Notes: generated from the sequence alone by a model not told the origin. Positions 53,401-61,716 are shown, numbered from the stretch's first letter. The stretch is 64,000 nucleotides of DNA from Mycobacterium sp. 3519A (GCF_900240945.1 NZ_OESG01000013.1:248001-312000), one strand, 5' to 3'. Numbers and translations are program-made.

Positions 53401-53874
53401 TTGGAACCACGGCTTAAGGCCTTCGTGGGAGCTTTGGCTCGTCCGCTTGATGATCAGCCTTGGTTGGAGAATGTCGCCATGGTGATAAGCGAGGGCCAGG
53501 CCCCTCGCGTGTGGAGCGACGACATCGCCGACCGCTTCCCGCTGAGAATTGCGGAATTGGGCGGCGCGCTGCGGCGGACGTCGGCCTTGCTACATGACCG
53601 TCTCGCCGCGAACCTTAATGAGGGCTATTCGTCGAGCCGCATGACGCTTACGCGTCCTGACGGCACTGAGTCGATTGAGCTTCTGGCGCTGACCAAGCAG
53701 CAGAAGATCGCGATTGATCCACATTTCGACCGGATCGTGTCCGCTCTGATGAAGAGTGGGGGCTCGCGGTCGGCGGCTTGTCGGATGCTGATGGCAAGGT
53801 TGGCCGCGGAATATGACGTTGCGGACTCAGCCGCAGCGGAAGGCACCAGCGGGGAGGAGCGACGACATGGCTGA
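50437..53874 (+). CDS. sspC: Large P-loop ATPase, SspC-type
   Basis: A 1145-residue protein. Walker A Gly-Pro-His-Gly-Gly-Gly-Lys-Ser-Ser is at 63-71 and Walker B Leu-Leu-Leu-Ile-Ile-Asp-Glu-Phe at ~184-190. The long C-terminal part is helical without other motifs I recognise. The size and place between DUF4007 and PAPS-reductase genes match SspC, the ATPase of single-strand DNA phosphorothioation. It is coupled by overlap both upstream (4 bp) and downstream (8 bp). Confidence 0.85.
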   Translation: MTDTLAKHVEPSGRFSRSANVERDHGTEAIDGYMPTGRALDVIARIGRGLADPASGRTFSLTGPHGGGKSSLAVFLDGLLSGSSTAEFKRAHEILKAIDPAIDAELMGGMRSVKAGRSGFVRAFATARNEPVAETIARALHGGMSKSGAGSGLVPAGFASKKRKSSAAEIRSCVREITREHPLLLIIDEFGKNLEYFAGTGADGDPFLLQELAEMTQGTDAVPMVVITMQHLSFDEYVQGSSTARRREWSKVQGRFQDIPYTETPAQSRRLIASALRQDKHLQRAAKEWLRDHRVRLEEHGLRDIADDAAEAIPLHPLALAVLPDLCSRYGQNERTLFSFLTGTEPSALPQFLAQTGWDGTSTIPMVGLDLLYDYFLESSGSMIGVADGASRWIEIETRIRDTAGLKDIQVKALKTIGLLNLVSSGGRVRASRSLLTLALESACHTSEVINEVLESLVDAGLITYRAFSDEYRIWQGSDYNLRQVIENSRHGYEGTALVDLLRDAVKLEPLVAGRHSQRTGVLRVFAREFSDGCAEGLAGLDPSWDGIVRLATNPKLDSKAAPSPADARPAVYVVPRSVSAVREAAIEAAALTSALKSAEGEGADWVALSELVERASDAQQRLQSVIGDTWSADAGWFVAGTNAPLDARQGISATLSDVADLAYPDTPRVANEMIARRELTSQGAKARRFLIDALLAHKDSEAFGIEGYGPDRAMYEAIFRKTGLHRETADGVWALHSPSDRSWKPVWARINSEFDSAVEARLSLAEIGARLTLPPLGLKDGIIPLLLIAGLVARSDEVALYEHGSLVLSIDDAVAERLTKNLTHFSIKNTQTRTGKRSAVINSLVSRLGIRKPEGTPPTFLNVATALYRELRTLPPYTQRTRRDLSPEALAVREAFHQATEPDVLLFEALPRVFGLAPFTGRNRAESQAADQFADRLADTITELRNAYPRLLAIVQEQLAQATSSAGRLTELRQALAADATRLEGHVLEPRLKAFVGALARPLDDQPWLENVAMVISEGQAPRVWSDDIADRFPLRIAELGGALRRTSALLHDRLAANLNEGYSSSRMTLTRPDGTESIELLALTKQQKIAIDPHFDRIVSALMKSGGSRSAACRMLMARLAAEYDVADSAAAEGTSGEERRHG

Positions 53875-54715
53875 CGCTATCCGTCACATCTGCGGAATCA
53901 GCGGAGGGAAGGACTCCAGCGCCTTGGCCGTGTACATGCGCGATCGAATCCCGCAGATGGAGTACTTCTTTTGCGATACCGGAGCCGAGCTACCCGAAAC
54001 CTACGAATACCTCGACCGCCTTGAGACCGCTCTAGGTAAACCGATAGCTCGGCTCAACGCTCGGAAAGGGTTCGATCACTGGTTTGACGTGTACCGGGGG
54101 ACACTGCCATCTCCACAGATGCGCTGGTGCACAAAAAAGATGAAGATCGAACCCCTCGAAGAGTGGATCGGTGACGATCAAGCCGTCTCCTACGTCGCTA
54201 TCAGGGCCGACGAGTCAGGTCGCAAGGGCTACGTGAGCACTAAGCCGAATATCCGCACGGTGTTGCCGTTCGTCGAAGACGACGTCGACCACGATGGCGT
54301 TCTCCGCATTCTGGAGGACGCAGGCATCGGGCTGCCCAAGTATTACGAATGGCGAACTCGATCCGGGTGCTATTTCTGCTTCTACCAGCGGAAAGCCGAG
54401 TGGGTTGGGCTCGCGGACAAACATCCGGACCTCTTCCAGCGCGCCATCGCCATCGAAGCGAAGGTCCGCCAGGACGCCGGCGCGGACGGTGATGCCTCGT
54501 TCGGCGAATATGCGATGAAGGGCCGTCAGTACACCTGGTCTGGCGGTGAGTCGCTGCCGGACCTCGTAGCGCGGCGGGAAGAGATCCTCGCGCGCCATGA
54601 GGAGGCGCAGCAGCAGGCGAAGAAGCGCAAGAAGAATAGACCGGTATGGGAAGTCCTCGGCGACGCGCTCGACGACGACGACGACTCAATGCAGTGTTCG
54701 GTATGTGCTTTGTGA
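53867..54715 (+). CDS. sspD: PAPS reductase/ATP pyrophosphatase, SspD/DndC-type
   Basis: A 282-residue PP-loop protein with Ser-Gly-Gly-Lys-Asp-Ser-Ser at 12-18. Cysteines occur in Phe-Phe-Cys-Asp-Thr-Gly-Ala-Glu, Arg-Trp-Cys-Thr-Lys-Lys, Gly-Cys-Tyr-Phe-Cys-Phe and the C-terminal Gln-Cys-Ser-Val-Cys, enough for an Fe-S cluster as in DndC. It activates the DNA phosphate with ATP so that sulfur can replace a non-bridging oxygen. ATG 53867 has GGGAGGAGC upstream and overlaps the ATPase stop. Last gene of the modification half. Confidence 0.85.
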   Translation: MADAIRHICGISGGKDSSALAVYMRDRIPQMEYFFCDTGAELPETYEYLDRLETALGKPIARLNARKGFDHWFDVYRGTLPSPQMRWCTKKMKIEPLEEWIGDDQAVSYVAIRADESGRKGYVSTKPNIRTVLPFVEDDVDHDGVLRILEDAGIGLPKYYEWRTRSGCYFCFYQRKAEWVGLADKHPDLFQRAIAIEAKVRQDAGADGDASFGEYAMKGRQYTWSGGESLPDLVARREEILARHEEAQQQAKKRKKNRPVWEVLGDALDDDDDSMQCSVCAL

Positions 54716-54738
54716 CGCGCGCCCGCAGTAGTGCCGTC

Positions 54739-54762
54739 GATGTCCCTGCAGGGAGTGACATC
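54739..54762 (+). promoter_or_regulatory. Inverted repeat between modification and restriction halves
   Basis: TCCCTGCAGGGA (54743-54754) is a perfect 12-bp palindrome, and GATGTC/GACATC flank it (54739-54744, 54757-54762). It lies in the only sizeable gap (about 225 bp) between sspD and the helicase gene, so it may be a terminator or a binding site. No T-run follows. Confidence 0.35.
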
Positions 54763-54941
54763 TAATCCCTAAAGTTTGCTGTAGTTGACGTAATCTTCGG
54801 ACAGGCTCTGAGAGCTTCGGCATAGTTGCCTTTGCATTCGAACCAGCAGGGTGGGGATCTTGAGAGTTTCCGACGTATCAGAAAATGGATGTGTTTGCTG
54901 TCGCGGCAGGTGCCAGCAGCCGCCGACATATGTGTTCGCGC

Positions 54942-56540
54942 ATGATCACATTTGATGACCTCATCCGCCGCGCGTCCGACCAGCTCCTACAACAGATGGT
55001 AGGTCGCGAGACTGTCCGCCTATTGGTAGGTATGGACGCCTCACTTGCTCGGCCGGAACGCCTCAGCGAGATCGCCTTAGGACTTCGCTCGCCCGCGGAT
55101 ATGCTCCTCGACCCGCCTCTCAGAACTGAGCTGCTCCTGTTATTGCCTCCTGCGTACGCCGAAATGCTGAGAGATCGACTCAACCTCGCCGGTGATCCGT
55201 ACGAAGCGTTGACCTCGATGTCCGTTCGCCGGGGAACCGCACGATCGGCAGCGTTGCTTGACTTCTTCAGCGTCAGGGAGGACTCGGAAGAACGCTCGCT
55301 TCCGCCCTCGCACGAAACCGTGCAGCCGGCCCACGCGTTATTCGCGCATCAGAGGCTTGCAGCCAAGAGGGTCCTCGATGGCCTAAACGGTGAGCCTCAC
55401 AGAGTGATGCTTCACATGCCGACCGGGTCCGGGAAAACGCGGACCGCGATGGCTGTGATCGCGGAACTATTGAACCAATGCGAACCCCGACTCCTGGTCT
55501 GGTTGGCACATTCCGAGGAGCTGTGTGAGCAGGCGGTCGAGGAGTTCACCCGCGCCTGGAAATCTCTTGGCAACCGACCCGTCGACGTCCAACGTTGGTG
55601 GGGGCCACATGAATTGACGATCCCGATAGTCCGGGACGGGATTATCATAGCTGGTCTGCGGAAGGCCTACTCGTCGGCACGAAAGTCTTTAGCGGAGATT
55701 GGGGCAATAGCTGGAAACGTCGGCCTTGTCGTGATGGATGAAGCACATCAGGCAGTGGCGCCGACCTACAAGCTGATTCTTGACGTGTTGACTGAATCTG
55801 GGAGCTTGACACCGCTGCTCGGGCTCACTGCCACACCGGGCAGGACTTGGAATGACATAGATGAAGATCAGCGGTTGGCTGATTTCTTCTATCGGCGCAA
55901 GGTGTCGCTTGAAGTCGAGGGATACGACAACCCCGTGCGGTTTCTCATCGACGAGGGTTATCTCGCCGACACGGACTTCGTTCGGCTCGAATACACATCA
56001 CGTGATGCGCTAACCGCGCAAGAGATACAAGAGCTTGAGGATGCGCTAGATATCCCGCAATCCATCATCAACTCACTCGCGGCCGACGAGCAGCGCAACA
56101 TGCTGATCCTCAGCCGAACGGAAACAATGTCTCGACGACACAACAGACTAATTGTCTTCGCCGCGACCAAGAATCACGCAGTCGTCCTCGCGGCAGTTCT
56201 ACGAGCGCGGGGTTACTGGGCGTATGCCGTAACAGGTGAAACCCCAAGCGGCGACCGCTCAAGGATCATTTCCACCTATCGGACGGCGAGCGACGAACCT
56301 CGCATTCTTGTGAATTTTGGTGTGTTGACTACGGGTTTCGACGCACCGCAGACGAGCGCCACCATCATCGCTAGGCCGACTAAGAGTCTGGTGCTATTCA
56401 GTCAGATGGTTGGTCGAGCGACCAGAGGTGTTCGAGCTGGTGGCAACAAGTCAGCCGAGGTAGCGACTGTCGTCGACACTCGGCTTCCGGGATTCTGCGA
56501 TATGGCTGATGCTTTCAGGAATTGGGAGGATGTCTGGTGA
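54942..56540 (+). CDS. DEAH-type helicase, phosphorothioation-dependent restriction protein (TIGR04095-like)
   Basis: About 532 residues. Motifs: Walker A Met-Pro-Thr-Gly-Ser-Gly-Lys-Thr (K165), Asp-Glu-Ala-His at ~266, Leu-Gly-Leu-Thr-Ala-Thr-Pro-Gly, and Gln-Met-Val-Gly-Arg-Ala-Thr-Arg for motif VI. It is a superfamily 2 helicase of the kind labelled DNA phosphorothioation system restriction enzyme. It is probably one of the SspF/G/H components that attack unmodified phage DNA. An in-frame ATG at 54885 would add 19 atypical residues. It overlaps the GHKL gene by GTGA. Confidence 0.8.
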   Translation: MITFDDLIRRASDQLLQQMVGRETVRLLVGMDASLARPERLSEIALGLRSPADMLLDPPLRTELLLLLPPAYAEMLRDRLNLAGDPYEALTSMSVRRGTARSAALLDFFSVREDSEERSLPPSHETVQPAHALFAHQRLAAKRVLDGLNGEPHRVMLHMPTGSGKTRTAMAVIAELLNQCEPRLLVWLAHSEELCEQAVEEFTRAWKSLGNRPVDVQRWWGPHELTIPIVRDGIIIAGLRKAYSSARKSLAEIGAIAGNVGLVVMDEAHQAVAPTYKLILDVLTESGSLTPLLGLTATPGRTWNDIDEDQRLADFFYRRKVSLEVEGYDNPVRFLIDEGYLADTDFVRLEYTSRDALTAQEIQELEDALDIPQSIINSLAADEQRNMLILSRTETMSRRHNRLIVFAATKNHAVVLAAVLRARGYWAYAVTGETPSGDRSRIISTYRTASDEPRILVNFGVLTTGFDAPQTSATIIARPTKSLVLFSQMVGRATRGVRAGGNKSAEVATVVDTRLPGFCDMADAFRNWEDVW

Positions 56541-58369
56541 CTAGCACTGTCAACGATTTCGATATTGTTCCGACCTCGCTTGCCGTTAAGGCTATGCGAG
56601 ACAACGGATATAAGAACGCTGCTTATGCAATAGCCGAGCTAATGGACAACTCGATCCAGGCTGGCGCCAAGACTGTCCAACTATTATGCGCCGATCGAGA
56701 GTTGCAAGTCGAGCAGCGAACGCGGAGACGCCTCAACGAGGTAGCGGTTCTTGACGACGGCTCCGGCATGGATGCAGACACTCTTCGTATCGCGCTTCAG
56801 TTCGGCAATGGCACCCATCTCGAAGCGGATCAGCAGAAAGGCATGGGACGCTTCGGAATGGGATTGCCTAGCGCGTCGATATCTCAGTGCCAACGTGTCG
56901 ATGTGTGGAGCTGGACGAACGGAATCGATAGTGTCCTGCATAGCTACATCGACTTACCGGACATCAACGCCGGCCGCATGCGGCAGCTACCCGAACCTCA
57001 AAGAAAGCCAATTCCGGAGAACTGGAGGACCGCCGCCGGTCGTGGAGCCTTCAATGAGTCCGGAACGCTTGTCGTATGGAGCAACATCGACCGTGTGCTT
57101 TGGCGGACATCGAAAGCCTTGATCGACAATTCTGAGGAGCTCATCGGTCGGATGTACCGATACTGGATTGACGATGGTCGCGTCGACATCGTGCTCAAGA
57201 GCTTCCTTGACGAAGACCCGGGGAAGATTCTGACTGAGCGACAGGCGAAGCCAAATGATCCGCTCTACTTGATGTCGCGCACTAGCTGTCCCGCCCCATT
57301 CGACGACAAACCGATGTTCAGGCCTTTCCCATCACCGGGTAAAAATGAGATACCGATAACAGTCCGCTTCCGCGGCGAAGAACACGTTGTGAAAATAAAG
57401 CTCGCAATCGCGTTAGAGGAAGCTCGAGACAGCGCCGGTGGACAGTCCGGCGGTAGCCGACCACACGGACAACATGCGGCGAGAAACCTGGGTGTCTCTG
57501 TCGTGCGCGCCGGTCGAGAGCTGGAATTGGATCCTGCATGGGCAACGACGTATGACCCTCGCGAAAGGTGGTGGGGCGTCGAAATTTCGTTCGAGCCAGG
57601 TCTCGACGAGCTGTTCGGAGTGTCGAACAACAAGCAATCGGCTCGCAATTTGGCCGAGGCGGCGAAGGTGGACACAAATGCGATCATCAAGGACCACGGC
57701 GGATCTCTGACCGCGGCGCGCGCGGCCTTGAGAGAGGAGGAGGACCCGCTGGAGCCGCTTCTTGAGATAGTCAACCGTGTCCAGACGAACATCCGCCAAA
57801 TGCGAAGCATGATTCAAACGCAGGCGGAGGGAACGCGTCGCCGTACCAGGCATGCAGAGAGCGTAGAGGAGAAAGCGACTGACGCCGTTCGGAAACGACA
57901 GGAGGAAGGCCATCGCGGGCGAAGCGATGCGGATGAGAGCAAGTCGGTTGAAGAACGCAAAGCCGATGTCGCGCAACAGCTTGAGTACCAGGGTCACTCT
58001 CGTGAATCGGCTGAGGAGCTAGCCGCCGAGACGATCGACAAAGGCCTGAAGTACCGCATCGATGTCGCATCATTAGAAGGGGGAGCCTTCTTCTCAGTGC
58101 AACCGAGGGGCGGTGTTCTTCTCGTCACGCTCAACACCGATCACCCCGCATACGATCTCCTCCTCGGTGCGCGAGAACCGAAGGATCTGCCTGAAGATCC
58201 CGAGAAGCTAAAGGAAAAGCTAGTTTCGGCACAGTCAGGGCTCGAGATGATGCTCTTCGCATGGGCCCGCTACGAGGACGAGCAACAAGGGGATCGACTT
58301 CGGGCTACTCAGAACGTGAGACATGATTGGGGCCGAATGGCAGAAGCGTTCCTTTCTAGTCGCATGTAG
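56537..58369 (+). CDS. GHKL (Hsp90-like) ATPase of the phosphorothioation restriction module
   Basis: A 610-residue protein. The Bergerat fold is shown by Ala-Ile-Ala-Glu-Leu-Met-Asp-Asn-Ser (residues ~33-41), Asp-Asp-Gly-Ser-Gly-Met-Asp (~74) and Gly-Met-Gly-Arg-Phe-Gly-Met-Gly-Leu (~103). A charged coiled-coil region (~400-500) precedes a C-terminal domain (506-610) that recurs in the next protein. GTG 56537 follows GGGAGGATG. With the helicase upstream and PLD nuclease downstream it is a likely energy-using part of the SspFGH-type effector. Confidence 0.8.
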   Translation: MTSTVNDFDIVPTSLAVKAMRDNGYKNAAYAIAELMDNSIQAGAKTVQLLCADRELQVEQRTRRRLNEVAVLDDGSGMDADTLRIALQFGNGTHLEADQQKGMGRFGMGLPSASISQCQRVDVWSWTNGIDSVLHSYIDLPDINAGRMRQLPEPQRKPIPENWRTAAGRGAFNESGTLVVWSNIDRVLWRTSKALIDNSEELIGRMYRYWIDDGRVDIVLKSFLDEDPGKILTERQAKPNDPLYLMSRTSCPAPFDDKPMFRPFPSPGKNEIPITVRFRGEEHVVKIKLAIALEEARDSAGGQSGGSRPHGQHAARNLGVSVVRAGRELELDPAWATTYDPRERWWGVEISFEPGLDELFGVSNNKQSARNLAEAAKVDTNAIIKDHGGSLTAARAALREEEDPLEPLLEIVNRVQTNIRQMRSMIQTQAEGTRRRTRHAESVEEKATDAVRKRQEEGHRGRSDADESKSVEERKADVAQQLEYQGHSRESAEELAAETIDKGLKYRIDVASLEGGAFFSVQPRGGVLLVTLNTDHPAYDLLLGAREPKDLPEDPEKLKEKLVSAQSGLEMMLFAWARYEDEQQGDRLRATQNVRHDWGRMAEAFLSSRM

Positions 58370-58376
58370 GCGGGAA

Positions 58377-58952
58377 ATGACTACACCGGAAGACATCACG
58401 CGAGTGCTTACACAAGCTTCCAAACCGCTCGCAGTTGCTGAAATCGCCGAGAAGACCGGTGGTGATGTCCGGGAGTGCGATGCCATCCTGTGGCAGAATC
58501 CAAGACACTTCGTGTGGCAACCAGGACATAAATGGACCGTCGCGAATCCCAAGTCGGTCTCACCGCGCGAAGAGATCGTTGATGCACCCGATGCGCGGAC
58601 GCGCATGATCTCGGCGAACCTGCCTCGGGAATTACGGGCGATCACCTTGTCGAGCGGACTAAAGGTCAGCGTGAATCGGCGCCCCCTCGACTCGGACAGC
58701 TTCTTCTCCGTCCGATCGGCTGGCAGCACGATAACTCTCACGCTGAACTCGACTCACGAAGTATTTGCGAACCTACCTATGCCCTTTGAGACCGATCAGA
58801 ACGAAACCGGTTTCAAGGAGCTCTGTGAGCTGCTATTGACCGCTTGGGCGCTCTACGAAGATGGAATACCGGGTGGGTCGACGAAACGTGCTATGGAGGA
58901 CGCGCGCTTTCTGTGGGGTCGGCGGACGATCGAGATGCTGCGAGAGTCTTAA
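58377..58952 (+). CDS. Winged-helix protein sharing the GHKL protein's C-terminal domain
   Basis: A 191-residue protein. Residues ~5-55 look like a winged helix (Val-Ala-Glu-Ile-Ala-Glu-Lys-Thr, then Trp-Gln-Pro-Gly-His-Lys-Trp-Thr). Residues ~91-191 resemble 506-610 of the preceding GHKL protein: both have Phe-Phe-Ser-Val, a Leu-x-Leu-Asn-Ser/Thr-x-His strand, Ala-Trp-Ala-x-Tyr-Glu-Asp and Trp-Gly-Arg. The domain is unnamed to me. ATG 58377 follows GGCGGGAA; the stop overlaps the PLD start (TAATGA). It may be a DNA-binding adaptor. Confidence 0.65.
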   Translation: MTTPEDITRVLTQASKPLAVAEIAEKTGGDVRECDAILWQNPRHFVWQPGHKWTVANPKSVSPREEIVDAPDARTRMISANLPRELRAITLSSGLKVSVNRRPLDSDSFFSVRSAGSTITLTLNSTHEVFANLPMPFETDQNETGFKELCELLLTAWALYEDGIPGGSTKRAMEDARFLWGRRTIEMLRES

Positions 58953-59866
58953 TGACCGACCCGGGTACCGCGCTTCTGGAACTCGCCGCTGCTGCTGAGC
59001 GGAACTTCGTCATGTGTTCGCCCTTCGCAAAAGAACATGTTGTCGCACATGTGATTTCAGCCATTCCCGACGGCGTGGACATCGCCCTCTATACGCGTTG
59101 GCGTCCTGAAGAAATCGCAGCCGGCGTGTCGGACACGGCAGTCCTGTCCGTTTTGCAGCGGCGGGGCGGCGCCGTCTACCTGCATGACAGAATTCACGCG
59201 AAGTTTTATCGGAATGAGCACAGTGTCCTAGCCGGTTCCGCAAACCTCACCTCGACTGCACTCGGCTGGGCGGTGAACTCGAACCTGGAACTCTTGCTGG
59301 AGTGCCCCAGGGCAGCGATTCAAGAACTTGAGTCTCTGTTGGAGTTGGAGAGCATCCGTGCTACTGAAGCTCTGGCCGCCGAAGCCGATGAGATCGCACA
59401 GCTTCTTCCTAGAAATCCTCTTCCTCCTCCCAGGGTTGCTTCGGTACCGACCGACGAACCGTGGATTCCCCGACTTCGAATGCCCTCGGATCTATACCTG
59501 GCCTACAGCCGCGGCGCGTCACGTTTGAGCTCAACGTCGGCTGAGGAGGCGTCGGCTGACCTCGCCGCTTTAGACGTTCCGGTTGGTTTAGGTCGCGACC
59601 AGTTCTACGCCGTTGTTGCGCACCGATTAAGGGGCAAACCACTTATCAAGATGCTCGATGACTTTCTCACTCAGCCGCGGCGGTTTGGCGAGGTCCGGGA
59701 AAAACTCTGTAAGCCAATGGGTTTCGATCGCTCGGACGCCGACGCATCATGGCAGACGATCATGCGTTGGCTAATGGAGTTTCTACCGCACCGGTACACG
59801 CACCGCGTGTATAGGCACTCCGAAGTATTCGTGCTTACCGAAGGTGAGGGAGGCCCGGTCGCGTGA
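58952..59866 (+). CDS. PLD-family nuclease of the restriction module
   Basis: A 304-residue protein with one HKD motif: H82 and K84 in Ile-His-Ala-Lys-Phe-Tyr, then Ala-Gly-Ser-Ala-Asn-Leu-Thr. A single site implies a dimer, as in bacterial PLD nucleases of restriction systems. The C-terminal ~120 residues are probably helical. It is the best nuclease candidate of the SspFGH-type half. Start ATG 58952 overlaps the previous stop; it overlaps the next gene by 4 bp (GTGA). Confidence 0.8.
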   Translation: MTDPGTALLELAAAAERNFVMCSPFAKEHVVAHVISAIPDGVDIALYTRWRPEEIAAGVSDTAVLSVLQRRGGAVYLHDRIHAKFYRNEHSVLAGSANLTSTALGWAVNSNLELLLECPRAAIQELESLLELESIRATEALAAEADEIAQLLPRNPLPPPRVASVPTDEPWIPRLRMPSDLYLAYSRGASRLSSTSAEEASADLAALDVPVGLGRDQFYAVVAHRLRGKPLIKMLDDFLTQPRRFGEVREKLCKPMGFDRSDADASWQTIMRWLMEFLPHRYTHRVYRHSEVFVLTEGEGGPVA

Positions 59867-60282
59867 GCCGCATCTCTGTGTATCGGCAAATCACTGGAAT
59901 TCTCGAAGCTAACTCCATGACATGGACGGAGACGTTCTCCGGCGGAATTTTTCTGCGATTCTCCAGTGCAGGCGTCTCAATTGAGCTTACGAACTGGGGA
60001 TCGCAAACTCTGATTCAGATTAGCTCTCAGGTATTGGCCGAGGTTGGGGGCGAGACCGACATTGTTTTGGGGGAAGTTAACCGGCTAAATGAAGAATCAC
60101 AGTTCGGCCGTTGGGTCTTCTACGTCAAGTCGCGAGCCATCGCTGTCGAGTACGATCTCCTCGGAGATCATCTGCAGGAGAATGAGCTGATGACCGCTCT
60201 CGCAGCCTTGGCTCGCGCGGCCGATTACCACGACGACCACCTCCAGAAACAGGTGGGCGGCCGACGCGCCTTCGAAGTGTGA
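59863..60282 (+). CDS. YbjN/T3SC-like small protein
   Basis: A 139-residue alpha/beta protein: a Leu-x-Phe-Ser-Ser-Ala-Gly-Val strand start, Trp-Val-Phe-Tyr-Val, and Tyr-Asp-Leu-Leu-Gly-Asp-His-Leu-x-x-Asn-Glu-Leu-x-x-Ala-Leu...Ala-Asp-Tyr-His-Asp-Asp-x-Leu, as in YbjN and type III secretion chaperone-like proteins. Such folds bind protein partners. Tightly placed between the nuclease (4-bp overlap) and the methyltransferase (6 bases), so it may chaperone one of them. GTG start. Confidence 0.6.
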   Translation: MSRISVYRQITGILEANSMTWTETFSGGIFLRFSSAGVSIELTNWGSQTLIQISSQVLAEVGGETDIVLGEVNRLNEESQFGRWVFYVKSRAIAVEYDLLGDHLQENELMTALAALARAADYHDDHLQKQVGGRRAFEV

Positions 60283-60288
60283 CGAACC

Positions 60289-61716
60289 ATGGCGGATTGG
60301 GACAGTTCGAGACACAGGACCGCGATCGGTCGTGGCGATCTCTCGATGCCTGTGCGCCAGACCTTACGCGACGAGATCGTCGGCTCAGAATCTTCGGTCC
60401 TTGACTACGGGTGCGGACGCGGCCAAGACATGGCGCGGCTTCGCCAGATGGGAGTTAGTGCCGACGGGTGGGATCCGTTCTTCGCTCCCGACACTCGTCT
60501 CTCCGAGCGCGACGTCGTGCTGCTTACATACGTCCTGAACGTTATCGAGAACATAGCTGAGCGACGTGAAACGCTCGTCAAGGCTTGGGAACTCGCGCGG
60601 CGGGTCTTGGTCGTTTCAAGTCGGTTGAAGTGGGAGCTCAGTTCCGTCAACGGTGTCGACAAAGGCGATGGAATCGTCAGTAGTCGGAACACCTTTCAAC
60701 ACTTCTATAGTCCAAGTGAGCTTCGTGAGTACGTTGAGGAGGTCACCGGTCATCGATGTGTTTCGCCGCTTCCAGGCGTAGTTTATGTGTTCCGAAAAGA
60801 CGAGGACCGGTTCGCCTATCTAGCTCGCGGAACCATCGCCGACTTCAAATGGGCTGAGAGCCAAGACTACGCTTCGGCTGTCGCTGAGATCATCTCGTTC
60901 ACAGAGGAGCGAGGCCGACCACCTCTGTTCGAGGAGATCCCCCCTAATCTGCTGCCGCTGCTTGGGCGGGTATCACGCCGATCGATGTTAGAAGTGGTCA
61001 ACAAGGGCGCATCAGCGGAGCGGGTTGCACAGGGATTTCGGCGATCTACGCTCGACACTCTCCTATACCTAGGCACGTCCATCTTCAACGGACGCGTTTC
61101 TCTGGGTGAACTTCCCCTCACAGTGCAGGCCGACATTAAGCACTGTTTTAAGAGCTACAGGGAAGCGTGCGCCCGGGCCGATCGCCTGCTGTCAAAGATC
61201 CGAGACGACCGCTACATCCGTGGCGCGATGCAGAACTCTCCAGGCAAGATGACCGCAACGGCACTATACGTACATAGGCGCGCGATGCCGAAATTGCCTG
61301 TGGTGCTGCGGCTTTACGAACATTGTGGTTTCGTAGCTGCGGGACGGCCCGATGAGTGGAATATCCTGAAGCTGGACCACCGTGGACGACGAGTGTCGTG
61401 GTCCTCTTATCCGGAATTCGACAATGACCCACACCCGACGTTGGACTGGACCTACGGCGTCGAGATGTCCTCGTTGAAAGCATCGTTTCAGCGATTCGGC
61501 GACAGGTCGAATAGGCCGCTACTGCATCGCAAGGAAGAGTTCCTTGATCCTGATGATCCGATGGTCGACAAGTACCGTCGCTTAACCGCCGCTGAAGTGC
61601 GTGCGGGCTTATACGAGAATCCGGCCGTCATTGGACTTGAAGAGGGCTGGAGTTCGGAACTTGCACGTTGCGGTGTGTCACTACGTGGCCATCGCGTTGT
61701 GAAGGTCCGCAAGTAA
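60289..61716 (+). CDS. DNA phosphorothioation-associated putative methyltransferase (TIGR04096-like)
   Basis: A 475-residue protein. The SAM site reads Val-Leu-Asp-Tyr-Gly-Cys-Gly-Arg-Gly-Gln-Asp near residue 42, with Gly-Trp-Asp-Pro-Phe and Val-Val-Leu-Leu-Thr-Tyr-Val-Leu-Asn-Val-Ile-Glu. Arg-His-Arg-Thr-Ala-Ile-Gly-Arg and Val-Leu-Asp-Tyr-Gly are features of the methyltransferase family linked to dnd/ssp loci. It may add a second protective mark or modify a protein; the target is unknown. Last gene of the operon. Confidence 0.85.
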   Translation: MADWDSSRHRTAIGRGDLSMPVRQTLRDEIVGSESSVLDYGCGRGQDMARLRQMGVSADGWDPFFAPDTRLSERDVVLLTYVLNVIENIAERRETLVKAWELARRVLVVSSRLKWELSSVNGVDKGDGIVSSRNTFQHFYSPSELREYVEEVTGHRCVSPLPGVVYVFRKDEDRFAYLARGTIADFKWAESQDYASAVAEIISFTEERGRPPLFEEIPPNLLPLLGRVSRRSMLEVVNKGASAERVAQGFRRSTLDTLLYLGTSIFNGRVSLGELPLTVQADIKHCFKSYREACARADRLLSKIRDDRYIRGAMQNSPGKMTATALYVHRRAMPKLPVVLRLYEHCGFVAAGRPDEWNILKLDHRGRRVSWSSYPEFDNDPHPTLDWTYGVEMSSLKASFQRFGDRSNRPLLHRKEEFLDPDDPMVDKYRRLTAAEVRAGLYENPAVIGLEEGWSSELARCGVSLRGHRVVKVRK

